A stretch of DNA of 64,000 nt. Source: Xenorhabdus budapestensis (GTDB lineage: Bacteria > Pseudomonadota > Gammaproteobacteria > Enterobacterales > Enterobacteriaceae). The stretch is taken from assembly GCF_002632465.1 (NCBI RefSeq), contig NZ_NIBS01000002.1:124001-188000 (forward strand), given 5' to 3'. How positions within the stretch are numbered: position 1 is the first letter of the stretch; each line of letters begins with the position of its first letter. The notes under the pieces were generated by a model. The model searched no databases and was not told the origin of the DNA. It worked only from the letters and a program-made list of their open reading frames with translations. Made by a program: the position numbers and the translations under genes. Shown in pieces: positions 40,873-51,381 of the stretch.

Positions 40873-40994
40873 CAGCGCTCATTAACAACTAATGTTTAAT
40901 GGGAGCAGGCTCGAAATATTTCATCCAAATCTGATAACTCCATTGACTATCCGTTATAATAGCCAGAAATTTTCTTGTCACTCAGGATATCACC

Positions 40995-42116
40995 ATGAAT
41001 TATCAGCTGAATCTGGACTGGCAGGCGTTTTTGCAGAACCATTGGCAAAAACGACCACTGCTGATCAAACAGGGTTTCCAGCAATTTACCGACCCACTTT
41101 CTCCCGATGAATTGGCTGGATTGGCAATGGAGAACGAAATCGATAGCCGTTTAGTCAGCCAGAAGAACAGTCGCTGGGAAGTTTCTCATGGGCCATTTGA
41201 AAGCTATGACCATCTGGGCGATAAAAATTGGTCACTACTCGTACAAGCCGTTAATCATTGGCATCACCCCTCCTCTGCACTGATGAAACCATTCCGTGTA
41301 CTTTCTGACTGGCGGATGGATGACTTGATGGTTTCTTTCTCCGTTCCGGGCGGTGGTGTCGGCCCTCATCTTGATCAATATGATGTATTTATCATCCAAG
41401 GGCAAGGTCGCAGACGCTGGCGTGTTGGTGACAAGATCCCGATGAAACAGCATTGTCCTCATCCCGACTTATTACAAGTTGAACCGTTTGAAGCCATTAT
41501 TGATGAAGAAATGCTGCCGGGAGATATCCTTTATATTCCACCTGGTTATCCACACGAAGGTTATTCAATTGAAGATTCACTAAATTATTCTGTAGGCTTC
41601 CGCGCACCGAATGCCCGTGAATTATTTAGTGGTTTTGCCGACTATATTCTGGCGCATGAGTTAGGAAGCCATCGTTATAGTGATCCCGAACTGACATTCC
41701 GTGATAATCCTGCACTAATTCAGGAAAATGAACTAACCACCTTGCGTGCCATGATGCGGGATCTACTGGAGCAACCTGAAACATTCCAAAACTGGTTTGG
41801 GGAGTTTATCTCTCAGTCACGTCATGAATTGGATATTGCTCCGCCAGAGCCACCCTATGAAAGTGACGAAATCTATGAATTACTCAAACAGGGTGAAAGA
41901 CTGACTCGTTTGAGCGGATTACGTGCTCTGCGTGTCGGTGATAAGTGTTTCGTTAATGGCGAACTGATGGATACACCTCATTTGCAAGCAGCTGATGCGC
42001 TTTGCCAATATGATAGCGTCAATGCTGATATTCTGGGCGATGCCATTGATGATGTATGCTTTATCAGCTTGCTCACCACCTTAGTTAATAGCGGGTACTG
42101 GTACTTTGATGATTAA
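40995..42116 (+). CDS. roxA: RoxA (YcfD), ribosomal protein uL16 arginine 3-hydroxylase
   Basis: RoxA is a 2-oxoglutarate and Fe(II)-dependent oxygenase of the JmjC fold that hydroxylates an arginine of ribosomal protein L16. The 373-residue product, the same length as in E. coli, has the iron ligands His125 and Asp127 in GPHLDQYD and His187 in GYPHEGYS, within the cupin core. A dimerisation and winged-helix C-terminal region ends SGYWYFDD. AGGA precedes the ATG. It follows phoQ by 122 bases as in E. coli. Confidence 0.96.
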   Translation: MNYQLNLDWQAFLQNHWQKRPLLIKQGFQQFTDPLSPDELAGLAMENEIDSRLVSQKNSRWEVSHGPFESYDHLGDKNWSLLVQAVNHWHHPSSALMKPFRVLSDWRMDDLMVSFSVPGGGVGPHLDQYDVFIIQGQGRRRWRVGDKIPMKQHCPHPDLLQVEPFEAIIDEEMLPGDILYIPPGYPHEGYSIEDSLNYSVGFRAPNARELFSGFADYILAHELGSHRYSDPELTFRDNPALIQENELTTLRAMMRDLLEQPETFQNWFGEFISQSRHELDIAPPEPPYESDEIYELLKQGERLTRLSGLRALRVGDKCFVNGELMDTPHLQAADALCQYDSVNADILGDAIDDVCFISLLTTLVNSGYWYFDD

Positions 42117-42176
42117 CTGAACAATGACCAAATTGAATTTTAAGTTTTATTAAAGCAGTACCGGTGAAAAAGTAGT

Positions 42177-42207
42177 CCCAGTCACATAGCTAACAATGTG
42201 GCTGGGG
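42177..42207 (-). repeat. hairpin copy of the dispersed intergenic repeat
   Basis: CCCAGTCACAT (42177-42187) pairs with ATGTGGCTGGG (42196-42206), 11 bp with one G-T pair and an eight-base loop. Read on the minus strand, it shares the frame CCCCAG-nnn-CAT...CTATGTGACTGGG with the copy at 50383-50414. It lies between the convergent genes roxA and cobB, where it may also work as a terminator for cobB. Confidence 0.6.
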
Positions 42208-42252
42208 GAATATGGCTGGTGAATGTAGCTAAGATGTGTAACTGAGAAAATA

Positions 42253-43071
42253 TCAAGCCATCCGCTGGAGTAGTGATTGAATATATTGAGTGACTATTTG
42301 GCTGGCATTACCATAATGTTTTTCATCAAACATACTTTCAACCTGACTAGGCTCCAAATTCAGCTCAACTGTATGAGCGCCAGATAACTTCGCTTCATGC
42401 ACAAAACCCGCCGCGGGATAAACGTGACCAGAAGTACCGATAGCAATAAAAATATCTGCCTTAGCCAAAGCAGAATAAATTTGTTCCATCCCTAGTGGCA
42501 TTTCCCCGAACCACACAACATGGGGACGCAGTAACGAGGGAAATTGACAACAATGACAGCGATCTTCCATAGACAGTTTCGGTGTCCACTCAATAACCTG
42601 CCCAGATTGACAACAACGGACTTTCAGAAGTTCACCATGCATATGAATAATACGCTGACTTCCCGCTTGTTCGTGCAGGTTGTCGATATTTTGTGTCACT
42701 AACAGAAAGTTATCACCGAGTTCTTGTTCGAGCCTTGCCAAAGCGTAATGCGCAGCATTGGGCTGGATTTCCGGCTGTTGTAGCTGCTCCCGACGTGCAT
42801 TGTAAAATTCCTGAACTAACCCAGGATCACGCTTAAACCCTTCAGGTGTAGCAATATCTTCAACACGGTGCTCTTCCCATAAGCCATCGGAAGAGCGAAA
42901 AGTTCTGATCCCTGACTCAGCGGAAATGCCCGCCCCGGTCAGTATCACCACATGGGGATTTTTTATTTTATTTGCCAAGCGAATATCCCTGTAAAAAATT
43001 TGCCTATGAAATCGCTGACGCCTCAGTCGTCTAATCTTGCAGAATTTACTGAGCCGATGAATGACACGCAT
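42253..43071 (-). CDS. cobB: NAD-dependent protein deacylase CobB (long form)
   Basis: CobB is the sirtuin that removes acetyl and succinyl groups from lysines, reactivating for example acetyl-CoA synthetase. The 272-residue product has the basic N-terminal extension of the long isoform ([20 protein letters not shown]), then the NAD loop [16 protein letters not shown]. Residues Tyr90 and Arg93 (FYNARR) fit desuccinylase activity. Also present are [11 protein letters not shown], the catalytic His145 (IIHMHGE) and a zinc Cys pair set around VRCCQSGQ and CHCCQ. AAGGAAA precedes the ATG. Between it and lolE, E. coli has nagK; here only about 108 bases of spacer exist. Confidence 0.96.
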   Translation of the reverse strand: MRVIHRLSKFCKIRRLRRQRFHRQIFYRDIRLANKIKNPHVVILTGAGISAESGIRTFRSSDGLWEEHRVEDIATPEGFKRDPGLVQEFYNARREQLQQPEIQPNAAHYALARLEQELGDNFLLVTQNIDNLHEQAGSQRIIHMHGELLKVRCCQSGQVIEWTPKLSMEDRCHCCQFPSLLRPHVVWFGEMPLGMEQIYSALAKADIFIAIGTSGHVYPAAGFVHEAKLSGAHTVELNLEPSQVESMFDEKHYGNASQIVTQYIQSLLQRMA

Positions 43072-43179
43072 ATGACCATTTCCTTAAACTATTCCTATCG
43101 GGACATGTTTAAGTTGTCTTTTCTGCCCAGTTAACTCCGTAAGATAGCGCGCTTAGGTAATAGTTAATACTATGGAATA

Positions 43180-44427
43180 TTATTGACCACTCAAAATCCG
43201 CGCTGGATCAAGTTTACTGGCCCGACGAGCTGGATACCAACTGGCCAATAAGCTCAATATCAGAGCTGTTAACAGCACATAGAAAACATCCATGATATGT
43301 AACTCTGACGGCAGAAAATCAATAAAATAGATATCCCCGGAAAGGAATTGATGCCCGAACAGTTTCTCCACCCATTTAATGATAGCCGTCAAATTAAGCG
43401 ATGTGAAAATTCCGGCAATAGCGCCAATGATACTACCAACCATGCCAGTCAGTAATCCATACCACAAAAAGATCGCCCTGATATGCCCATCTTTGGCACC
43501 CAATGTACGCAGGATAGCGATATCACTGCTTTTATCTTTGACAGCCATAATCAGCGTTGAAACGATATTAAAACAAGCCACCCCAATCACCAGAATCATA
43601 GCCAGATACATGATTCCACGTATCATCTGGATATCGTTGTACATATAACCGTAATCTTTAATCCATGTACTGATATAGACATATCTTCCTGTTGCTTTAC
43701 CTGCGTCCAAAACTCGCTGATCTGCGGCAAAAACATTGTCAGCTTTGATGGCAATGCCAGTAACAGCATCACCATAATCCAAATATTGTTGTGCATCAGA
43801 TAATGGAACCAAAGCCAAACGGTGATCCAGCAAACCACTCAACTGAAAAATTTCAGCAACCTGTAAACGGATCCGTTTAGGTTGTAATAATTTCAGACTC
43901 GGATCGCTATTAGGTATCATGACTGTCAGCCAATCACCTTTCTTCACATTTAGTGAATTTGCCACTCCTTGTCCTAATATCACCTGATGTTTCCCCGCCT
44001 GAAATGTCTCCCATGACCCATGGCGAATAAACTGAGGTAGAGCACTGACATCGGACTCAGTGGCAGGATCTACACCACGTACTTGAACAGCATGGAGTTT
44101 ATCACCTCGCTCCATCAACCCGGTCAATTCGATATAAGGTGACGCTCCTACAATACCCGGCGTTCGTTTTACTTGTTCAAGTGCGTGTTCCCAATGCTGA
44201 AAAGGTTGTTCCACTGCAAAAATTTGCCCATGTGGTACAACAGAAAGTACCCGGTTTTTCAATTCACGTTCAAAACCATTCATGGCGCTCAAACCGATAA
44301 TCAATACCGCAACACCAAGCATAATCCCCATTGTCGAAATGATTGAGATGAGAGAAACCACTCCCGCACGACGACGACCTCGGCTAAAGCGTAATGCAGT
44401 AAACAATGCAAAAGGCAGATTTGCCAT
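43180..44427 (-). CDS. lolE: LolE, lipoprotein-releasing ABC transporter membrane subunit
   Basis: LolE, with LolC and the LolD ATPase, extracts outer-membrane lipoproteins from the inner membrane and passes them to LolA. The 415-residue protein (414 in E. coli) has four membrane helices: one after an N-terminal [17 protein letters not shown], a large periplasmic domain, and three near the C-terminus, ending [17 protein letters not shown]. The ATG overlaps the last base of the lolD stop (TAATG). It is the third gene of lolCDE. Confidence 0.95.
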   Translation of the reverse strand: MANLPFALFTALRFSRGRRRAGVVSLISIISTMGIMLGVAVLIIGLSAMNGFERELKNRVLSVVPHGQIFAVEQPFQHWEHALEQVKRTPGIVGASPYIELTGLMERGDKLHAVQVRGVDPATESDVSALPQFIRHGSWETFQAGKHQVILGQGVANSLNVKKGDWLTVMIPNSDPSLKLLQPKRIRLQVAEIFQLSGLLDHRLALVPLSDAQQYLDYGDAVTGIAIKADNVFAADQRVLDAGKATGRYVYISTWIKDYGYMYNDIQMIRGIMYLAMILVIGVACFNIVSTLIMAVKDKSSDIAILRTLGAKDGHIRAIFLWYGLLTGMVGSIIGAIAGIFTSLNLTAIIKWVEKLFGHQFLSGDIYFIDFLPSELHIMDVFYVLLTALILSLLASWYPARRASKLDPARILSGQ

Positions 44428-45128
44428 TACATTTCCCCCATTAGGGTTAATTCATCCTGTAAATATCCATCGCGCATTTCTACCTGACGAGCCAATCGAT
44501 CAGCCAATTTCAGATCATGAGTTACTACCAAAAATGCCGTACCTTGCCGTTGATTCAGTTCTTTCAAAAGCTCAAAGATACTATCAGCATTACGTTGATC
44601 AAGGTTGCCTGTCGGTTCATCTGCCAGTACTAATGACGGCTCATTGACTAACGCACGGGCAATGGCAACTCTTTGACGCTCTCCTCCTGATAATTCAGAA
44701 GGTCGATGGTGTGCCCGATTTTCCAATCCAACTGCCGCCAGCATATCCAGAGCCTTTTGTTGAGCCTGACGTTTTTTACCTCCGATAAGTAATGGCATAG
44801 CGACATTTTCTAGTGCATTGAAATCAGGTAGCAAATGGTGAAATTGATAAATAAAACCGATTTCACTGTTACGTAATTCCGCTCGTCCGGAAGCAGACAT
44901 CTTATTAAGAGATTTTCCTTTGAAAAGAACTTCACCAGCAGTCGGTGAATCCAATCCGCCAAGTAAGTGCAACAGAGTACTTTTGCCAGAGCCAGAGCTT
45001 CCGACAATCGCCATCATTTCTCCTTGTTGCATAGAGAAAGTGACATTTTTTAATACCTCTGTAGAAACCTGCCCTTCCTGATATTTTTTGCACAAATGAT
45101 GACATAACAATAAAGGTTGGTTACTCAT
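44427..45128 (-). CDS. lolD: LolD, lipoprotein-releasing ABC transporter ATPase
   Basis: LolD supplies the energy for lipoprotein release by LolCE at the cytoplasmic face. The 233 residues include Walker [10 protein letters not shown] (43-51), a Q-loop in IYQFHHLL, the ABC signature LSGGERQR, Walker [13 protein letters not shown] and the switch His in VTHDL. This matches the MacB/LolD branch of ABC proteins. It overlaps the end of lolC by eight bases and lolE by one, so the three genes are translationally coupled. Confidence 0.97.
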   Translation of the reverse strand: MSNQPLLLCHHLCKKYQEGQVSTEVLKNVTFSMQQGEMMAIVGSSGSGKSTLLHLLGGLDSPTAGEVLFKGKSLNKMSASGRAELRNSEIGFIYQFHHLLPDFNALENVAMPLLIGGKKRQAQQKALDMLAAVGLENRAHHRPSELSGGERQRVAIARALVNEPSLVLADEPTGNLDQRNADSIFELLKELNQRQGTAFLVVTHDLKLADRLARQVEMRDGYLQDELTLMGEM

Positions 45129-46323
45129 AACGTAAAGCCTCAGCAGGTTGAATGGCAGCCGCGCGCCAGGAAGGGTATAAAGTTGATAACAATGAGATCA
45201 GCATGGCAATAATGGCGATTATCACCACTTGAACAGGTTCAATAGCGACAGGTAACTGCATACCTTCAGTCAGCAGGCCTATAATCGGCATTAAATTATT
45301 TAACTGACTGGAAAGCAGTATTCCCAATCCCGTTCCCAATAAAGCACCAATGATGCCCGCCCCTGCTCCCTGGATCATAAAAATAGTCATTATCTGACGA
45401 CGGTTCAGCCCTTGTGTCTGCAAAATAGCAATCTCTCCCTGCTTTTCCATCACCAACAAAGAGAGGGAAGTAATAATATTGAAAGCAGCTACCGCAATGA
45501 TCAGGCTAAGCAATAATCCCATCATATTTTTTTCCATTCGCACAGCCTGAAAAAACTCCCCTTTGCGTTCACGCCAATCTTTCCAGATTAAATCTTTTGG
45601 CAGTGGCTGTTGACTCAATTCATCCACTTTCAATGGCTCATTGAGGAACAAACGCCAGCCTGTAATATTATTAATGGGATAACGTAAAAGACGTGCTGCA
45701 TCTTGCTGATTAACCAACATTTCCGTGTCATCAACTTCGCTGTTAGCAAAGAATGTTCCGGCTACCGTAAATAAACGTTGACTGGGGATCCTCCCCATTG
45801 GGGTAAGTTGACTGGCACTCGGCACAATAACACGAATTTGATCACCCCGTTTGACTCCCAATCTTGCCGCCAATTTTTCCCCTAAGATCACGAAATAGCG
45901 ACCTGGCTGTAATTGGCTCGGATCAACATTGACCATATATTCTGCTAATGGGGTATATTCACCTGGCGTAATGCCCAACATGACTCCGACACCTACATTA
46001 CTGGCACTTTGCAGTACAACATCCCCCTGAACAATCGGCTCGATACGGGTAACACCTATTAACCCTGAAAGCTGGCTATCAGGATGTTCAACAGGATTAA
46101 TAGAACCTTTTTCTGAAGTAATGATCACCTGAGGCATAAAACCCAGAATACTGGCTTCCAATGAACGTTCAAAACCGTTCATCACTGATAACACAATAAT
46201 CAATGCAGCCACTCCCAATGTGATGCCAATGGCTGATAACCAAGAAACAAAGCGGCCAAACTTATCGACCGCTCGTCCGCGCATATAGCGCAATCCGATA
46301 AATAATGAGACAGACTGAAACAT
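45121..46323 (-). CDS. lolC: LolC, lipoprotein-releasing ABC transporter membrane subunit
   Basis: LolC forms a heterodimer with LolE and recruits the periplasmic carrier LolA through its hook loop. The 400-residue protein (399 in E. coli) begins [20 protein letters not shown]. It has one helix near residues 27-46, a periplasmic MacB-like domain and three C-terminal helices, ending [15 protein letters not shown]. It is the first gene of lolCDE; the promoter must lie in the spacer before mfd, which is transcribed the other way. Confidence 0.95.
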   Translation of the reverse strand: MFQSVSLFIGLRYMRGRAVDKFGRFVSWLSAIGITLGVAALIIVLSVMNGFERSLEASILGFMPQVIITSEKGSINPVEHPDSQLSGLIGVTRIEPIVQGDVVLQSASNVGVGVMLGITPGEYTPLAEYMVNVDPSQLQPGRYFVILGEKLAARLGVKRGDQIRVIVPSASQLTPMGRIPSQRLFTVAGTFFANSEVDDTEMLVNQQDAARLLRYPINNITGWRLFLNEPLKVDELSQQPLPKDLIWKDWRERKGEFFQAVRMEKNMMGLLLSLIIAVAAFNIITSLSLLVMEKQGEIAILQTQGLNRRQIMTIFMIQGAGAGIIGALLGTGLGILLSSQLNNLMPIIGLLTEGMQLPVAIEPVQVVIIAIIAMLISLLSTLYPSWRAAAIQPAEALRYE

Positions 46324-46887
46324 GGAATCCGCCGTATCAAAGGGAGTTATTTAAAAACAATAGATTAATAGGAAAAATCATATCTTATCTCTATATTTTG
46401 CGTATTTATTTTTACATATGTATTTTTTACACACATATTCTGTACAAAACTCAATCCACATAGTTTACTGATTACATATTATCATCGTTTAACTGAGATT
46501 TGCTTATCACCCTTCCAGGTTGAAGATAAAAATCGTGGCTTTCCTTTCCGGCTCAAATTTCTTATCAGTTAATTATCAACCATCGATCACCTTAATTATT
46601 TTAATTTTCTGAAAAAATATTACCTTTGGTAACAAAATTCCCACATTCAGTGAATTAATATATCGCCTCAATACAAACATTAAATCTGTTATTCCCCTGT
46701 TGCCAAAGCAAAGTGTTCGGTGATAATAAAGAGTAGTTGTACCTTCATGGAGCCATTCATACTTCGGTTCTGTGTTTTTCACTTTCTCTCAACCTGCCTC
46801 TCAACCTGCCAGCGTATTTATTGTAAAGGCTACTGGGTTAAAATGTGTTGGGAATGGACTGAATCTTAGAGAACACATTAAACGCTT
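46324..46887. other. divergent spacer between lolC and mfd
   Basis: These 564 bases carry the promoters of lolCDE and mfd. A 12-base direct tandem repeat, TCTCAACCTGCC twice (46787-46798 and 46799-46810), lies about 80 bases before mfd. A 68-codon minus-strand frame (46782-46576, GTG start) overlaps this region, but I do not recognise it and do not call it. The E. coli genes ycfT, bhsA and ldtC of this neighbourhood are absent. Confidence 0.45.
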
Positions 46888-49800
46888 ATGTCCGCAAAAT
46901 ATCGTTATCAACTTCCTGAACGTCGCGGTGATATCCGCCAATTAGGCCACCTGATCGGCGCTGCTTGCGCCATCGAATGCGCCGAGATCATTGAACGTCA
47001 CCCAGGGCCTGTTCTGCTAGTAACAAAAGATATGCAGAATGCCTTACGGTTGCGTGATGAAATTCCACAATTCACCCACGCTCCAATAAACATGCTGTCA
47101 GATTGGGAAACATTGCCTTACGATAGTTTTTCGCCCCATCAAGAAATCATTTCAACCCGTTTATCTACGCTGTATCAATTACCTTTCATGATGAAAGGCG
47201 TTCTTATCTTGCCTGTTAATACATTGATGCAACGGGTTTGCCCGCATGAATACCTCAGAGGGCATGCTTTGATCATGAGTAAAGGGCAACGACTTTCCCG
47301 TGACAAATTACGTGCCGATCTGGAGCAAGCCGGTTATCGCAGTGTGGATCAAGTGCTTGAGCATGGTGAATTTGCTACACGCGGCGCTCTGTTTGACCTC
47401 TTCCCTATGGGGAGTGAACACCCTTACCGTATCGATTTTTTTGATGATGAAATCGATAGCCTGCGTACTTTTGACGTGGACAGCCAACGTACACTCGCGG
47501 AAGTGGAAAAAATCAGTTTACTGCCTGCCCATGAATTCCCAACAGATAAAGAAGCTATCGAATTATTTCGCAGCCAATGGCGTGAGCAGTTTGAAGTTCG
47601 CCGTGATGCTGAACATATTTATCAGCAAGTCAGTAAAAAAACGCTACCGGCAGGTATTGAATACTGGCAACCATTGTTCTTTGAGCAGCCTTTATCCACA
47701 CTCTTTGATTACTTGCCAGAAAACACCTTGCTTATTACACAAGACCTAATAGCAACAGCCGAACATTTTTGGCAGGACACAGAACAACGTTTTGAGAGCC
47801 GTAAAGTTGACCCAATGCGGCCATTACTGCCACCTGAACGCATTTGGCTTCCTGTCGATAAACTATTCGCTGAATTGAAAAACTGGCCCCGCCTCCAAAT
47901 CAGAAACGAAGAACTGCCACAAAAGGCCGGGAGTATCAATCTCACTTACCAGCCTTTACCCGATGTATCCGTTGCTGCGCATCAAAAAGCCCCTTTGGAT
48001 AAAGGACGCCGTTTTATAGAACAGTTTAGCGGTAAGATCATTTTTTCAGTGGAAAGTGAAGGACGCCGGGAGTCTTTAACCGAATTACTATCGCGGATCA
48101 AAATTCATCCAATCAAAATACAACAGTTGACGGATGCTAAGGAGCCGGGCTGTTTTTTAATGATCGGTGCAGCAGAACAAGGCTTCATTGATGAAGAGAA
48201 AAAACTAGCCCTGATCTGTGAAAGCGACATGCTTGGTGAGCGTGTGAGTCGTCGCCGTCAGGATAACCGACGCACAATCAACACTGATACCTTGATCCGT
48301 AACCTCGCAGAATTGCGTCATGGTCAACCCGTTGTACACCTTGAACATGGTGTTGGACGCTACCAAGGGCTAACGACACTAGAAGCAGGCGGAATTAAGG
48401 CTGAATACCTGATCCTGACCTACGCCGGAGAGGACAAATTGTATGTCCCCGTCTCCTCCCTACACTTAATCAGTCGTTACGCTGGAGGCGCAGAGGAAAA
48501 TGCGCCTCTGCACAAACTTGGTGGTGATGCCTGGAATAAAGCGCGCCAGAAAGCAGCAGAAAAAGTCCGTGATGTCGCGGCTAAATTACTGGATGTATAT
48601 GCACGGCGTGCCATTAAACCTGGTTTTGCGTTTAAGCACGATCGGGAGCAGTATCAACTGTTCTGTCAGAGTTTCCCGTTCGATACAACACCGGATCAAG
48701 AACAAACCATCAATGCCGTATTGAGTGATATGTGTCAGCCCATCGCCATGGACAGGCTGGTATGTGGTGACGTTGGTTTCGGTAAGACAGAAGTGGCAAT
48801 GCGCGCTGCTTTTACCGCTATCAATAATAATAAACAAGTCGCCGTTTTAGTTCCGACTACCCTACTGGCTCAACAGCATTATGACAATTTCCGCGATCGT
48901 TTTGCGAATTGGCCTGTACATATTGAAGTTATGTCCCGATTCCGCAGTGCTAAAGAACAGCAACAAGTTATAGATATGGCGGCAGAGGGAAAAGTCGATA
49001 TTATCATCGGCACTCATAAACTGTTACAGAATGATCTCCGTTGGAAAGATCTGGGATTATTAGTTGTTGATGAAGAGCATCGGTTTGGTGTTCGTCACAA
49101 AGAGCGCATTAAAGCTATCCGTGCAAATGTTGATGTTCTGACCATGACAGCAACCCCCATTCCCCGAACGCTCAATATGGCAATGAGTGGTATGCGCGAT
49201 TTATCAATTATTGCCACACCACCAGCGCGTCGTCTGGCAGTGAAAACTTTTGTGCGTGAATATGATAGCTTAGTGGTCCGAGAATCTATCCTGCGTGAAA
49301 TTTTACGTGGTGGTCAGGTTTACTATCTTTATAACGACGTTGAGAATATTGAGAAAGCAAAAAATCGATTGGAAGAGTTAGTTCCTGAAGCCAGAGTCGT
49401 TGTCGGCCATGGGCAAATGCGCGAACGTGATCTGGAACGAGTCATGGCAGATTTTCATCATCAGCGTTTTAATGTGCTGATATGCACTACGATTATTGAA
49501 ACAGGTATTGATATTCCTACCGCCAATACCATTATTATTGAACGGGCAGACCATTTTGGTCTGGCTCAATTACATCAATTGCGGGGACGTGTTGGCCGCT
49601 CTCACCACCAGGCTTATGCTTATTTATTGACTCCTCATCCAAAAGCGATGACCACAGACGCCCAAAAACGACTGGAAGCAATTGCCTCTCTTGAAGATCT
49701 GGGGGCTGGATTTGCGCTGGCAACTCATGATCTGGAAATCAGGGGAGCCGGTGAACTTCTGGGCGAAGACCAAAGTGGTCAAATGGCGAGTATCGGTTTC

Positions 49801-50328
49801 ACTCTCTATATGGAGTTACTGGAAAGTGCAGTTGATGCACTCAAAAATGGACGAGAGCCATCACTTGAAGATCTCGCCACGAACCAAACCGAAGTAGAAC
49901 TGCGCATGCCGGTACTTTTGCCCGATGATTATATTCCTGATGTGAATATGCGCCTTTCTTTCTATAAACGTATTGCAAGTGCTCAAAATGACGATGAGCT
50001 GGCAGAATTGAAGGTTGAATTAATTGACCGATTCGGTACATTACCTGATCCGGGCCGACAGTTATTACAATCTGCTTCTATCCGCCTGACAGCCCAAGAA
50101 TTGGGAATTAGGCGTATAGAATCCCATGAAAAAGGTGGCTTTATTGAATTTAGCCAAAACAACAAAGTGGACCCCAATTACCTCATCGACTTATTACAAA
50201 CTCAGCCCAACATTTACCGGCTGGATGGGCCTTCTAAATTAAAATTTATGACTGATTTAACCGAAAGGGCAACACGTTCATCGTTCATCCAAACATTATT
50301 GGAAACATTCGAACAACATCAGATATAA
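46888..50328 (+). CDS. mfd: transcription-repair coupling factor Mfd
   Basis: Mfd pushes stalled RNA polymerase off DNA lesions and recruits UvrA for repair. The 1146-residue product (1148 in E. coli) has UvrB-like N-terminal domains, a RID domain that binds RNA polymerase (VVHLEHGVGRYQGL and following), and a RecG-like translocase. That translocase has Walker A GDVGFGKTEVA (Lys633), the DEEH box (from Asp728), TMTATPIPRTLNMAMSGMRD, and QLRGRVGRSHHQAYAY in the second motor domain. A C-terminal autoinhibitory domain contains the TRCF signature. No strong ribosome binding site is evident. It is followed by an intergenic hairpin repeat and a convergent gene. Confidence 0.97.
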   Translation: MSAKYRYQLPERRGDIRQLGHLIGAACAIECAEIIERHPGPVLLVTKDMQNALRLRDEIPQFTHAPINMLSDWETLPYDSFSPHQEIISTRLSTLYQLPFMMKGVLILPVNTLMQRVCPHEYLRGHALIMSKGQRLSRDKLRADLEQAGYRSVDQVLEHGEFATRGALFDLFPMGSEHPYRIDFFDDEIDSLRTFDVDSQRTLAEVEKISLLPAHEFPTDKEAIELFRSQWREQFEVRRDAEHIYQQVSKKTLPAGIEYWQPLFFEQPLSTLFDYLPENTLLITQDLIATAEHFWQDTEQRFESRKVDPMRPLLPPERIWLPVDKLFAELKNWPRLQIRNEELPQKAGSINLTYQPLPDVSVAAHQKAPLDKGRRFIEQFSGKIIFSVESEGRRESLTELLSRIKIHPIKIQQLTDAKEPGCFLMIGAAEQGFIDEEKKLALICESDMLGERVSRRRQDNRRTINTDTLIRNLAELRHGQPVVHLEHGVGRYQGLTTLEAGGIKAEYLILTYAGEDKLYVPVSSLHLISRYAGGAEENAPLHKLGGDAWNKARQKAAEKVRDVAAKLLDVYARRAIKPGFAFKHDREQYQLFCQSFPFDTTPDQEQTINAVLSDMCQPIAMDRLVCGDVGFGKTEVAMRAAFTAINNNKQVAVLVPTTLLAQQHYDNFRDRFANWPVHIEVMSRFRSAKEQQQVIDMAAEGKVDIIIGTHKLLQNDLRWKDLGLLVVDEEHRFGVRHKERIKAIRANVDVLTMTATPIPRTLNMAMSGMRDLSIIATPPARRLAVKTFVREYDSLVVRESILREILRGGQVYYLYNDVENIEKAKNRLEELVPEARVVVGHGQMRERDLERVMADFHHQRFNVLICTTIIETGIDIPTANTIIIERADHFGLAQLHQLRGRVGRSHHQAYAYLLTPHPKAMTTDAQKRLEAIASLEDLGAGFALATHDLEIRGAGELLGEDQSGQMASIGFTLYMELLESAVDALKNGREPSLEDLATNQTEVELRMPVLLPDDYIPDVNMRLSFYKRIASAQNDDELAELKVELIDRFGTLPDPGRQLLQSASIRLTAQELGIRRIESHEKGGFIEFSQNNKVDPNYLIDLLQTQPNIYRLDGPSKLKFMTDLTERATRSSFIQTLLETFEQHQI

Positions 50329-50335
50329 CAGCGAC

Positions 50336-50422
50336 TATACCCAATAAATTTCCAGTTTTGTCGCGGAGGCAAGGAAGCCAATCCCCAGGAGCATAGATAA
50401 CTATGTGACTGGGGTACAATCC
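50336..50422 (+). repeat. dispersed intergenic hairpin repeat
   Basis: After TATACCCAATAAATTTCCAG comes a GC-richer stretch and a symmetrical hairpin. CCCCAG (50383-50388) and CATAG (50392-50396) pair with CTATG (50401-50405) and CTGGGG (50409-50414), with a 3x3 internal loop and an ATAA tetraloop. I recognise it from memory as a repeat common between genes in Photorhabdus and Xenorhabdus. It lies between the convergent genes mfd and the ycfJ-like gene, where it may serve as a transcription stop. Confidence 0.65.
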
Positions 50423-50442
50423 CTTTTTAAAACAGCCCGGCT

Positions 50443-50910
50443 CTACAAATATGGTGTGAGAATTAATCTTCCTTTTTCATCCAGAGGAATGGTTTGTTCT
50501 GGTTTATATGTCACTCTCACCTTACCAGGTTTATCACCGATCATATAAATAACATCATACCCAATAATACGTTTTTCCTTGACATGAACCATGACACAAT
50601 TTTTTAATTGAGAATAGTTCAATACGTGATATTCTCTTTTTATATTTAACATTTCAATAAGAGTAAACATACTATTTTTATATACAGACAGATGGTTATT
50701 CTCAATATTTCCCAATCCGATTCGAAATGGTAGCAGAGCCCCATTACAATAATATTGAGGAGCAGAAGCCATTGTTTTGATAGGCTCTGAAGAGAGCACC
50801 TGTGCAACTTTAGGCTGCGGGTTTTTAAAATAAAATATTGCAGCAATACCAACGGCAATCATAACAATCAGAGAGTAAATCCCACACTGCCTTGTCTTTA
50901 GTTTACTCAC
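50443..50910 (-). CDS. YcfJ-like membrane protein lacking the glycine-zipper domain
   Basis: The 155-residue product has an N-terminal membrane helix (about 12-28), then KVAQVLSSEPIKTMASAPQYYC and a C-terminal GYDVIYMIGDKPGKVRV and IPLDEKGRLIL. Both ends match E. coli YcfJ (AQVVSATPIK..., GYDVTYKIGDQQGKIRM, IPLDSNGQLIL), and Cys55 and Cys105 correspond to its two cysteines. The central Gly-zipper 2TM domain of YcfJ is replaced by about 50 unrelated residues with no glycine repeats. Position between mfd and ndh is the ycfJ locus. It is therefore probably a diverged or domain-swapped ycfJ orthologue of unknown function. Confidence 0.75.
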   Translation of the reverse strand: MSKLKTRQCGIYSLIVMIAVGIAAIFYFKNPQPKVAQVLSSEPIKTMASAPQYYCNGALLPFRIGLGNIENNHLSVYKNSMFTLIEMLNIKREYHVLNYSQLKNCVMVHVKEKRIIGYDVIYMIGDKPGKVRVTYKPEQTIPLDEKGRLILTPYL

Positions 50911-51306
50911 ATAGCACCTTGTTATATTAATAATTTGATATACTCCTGGATTTAAACATGTTCATTAACTATTTGTAGAAACCAAAAATGCGTTCAATTC
51001 ATTATTAAGAAAAATCCTATGAAGCTACTAAAATAAATGTTATCCATCTTTCAGTCTTTTGATTTTTATTAGGATTTAAAATCTATTGAATAGAGTTTTT
51101 TCATTCAATTTATATCCCCTATTCTTTATACATCATTAAATTGAATGTTTTTACTAAATATTTTCAATTTTAACATATTGACATACATTGTTATGACATA
51201 GTTACCTAATTAAAATTAGCCTTATTACAAGGATTAAACAGGTCTAAAAAATAATAGAGAAATAATTATGAAAGGTATAACAAAAAATATGATAAATAAT
51301 CAAGAA
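50911..51306. other. AT-rich spacer upstream of the YcfJ-like gene
   Basis: About 400 AT-rich bases holding the promoter of the YcfJ-like gene. A 32-codon plus-strand frame starting at 51268 overlaps the ndh terminator and is not called. Nothing else is recognised. Confidence 0.4.
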
Positions 51307-51370
51307 AAAATAAAAAAATGTTTAATGGTTCATCTGAAATATTTTGGATATCTTAAATCCAGATGAACCA
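51307..51370 (-). terminator. intrinsic terminator of ndh
   Basis: TGGTTCATCTG (51326-51336) and CAGATGAACCA (51360-51370) form a perfect 11-bp stem enclosing a smaller GGAT/ATCC hairpin. On the minus strand the stem is followed within seven bases by TTTTTTTATTTTTT. It lies 11 bases after the ndh stop codon. Confidence 0.85.
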
Positions 51371-51381
51371 CTTTAACTCAA

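Noticed and set aside
46576-46782. 68-codon minus-strand frame in the lolC-mfd spacer
   Set aside because: GTG start, weak ribosome binding site, no recognisable motif and atypical composition. It lies in DNA expected to hold the two divergent promoters.
51268-51366. 32-codon plus-strand frame before ndh terminator
   Set aside because: Its last third lies inside the terminator hairpin of ndh and the composition is simply AT-rich; no homology recognised.
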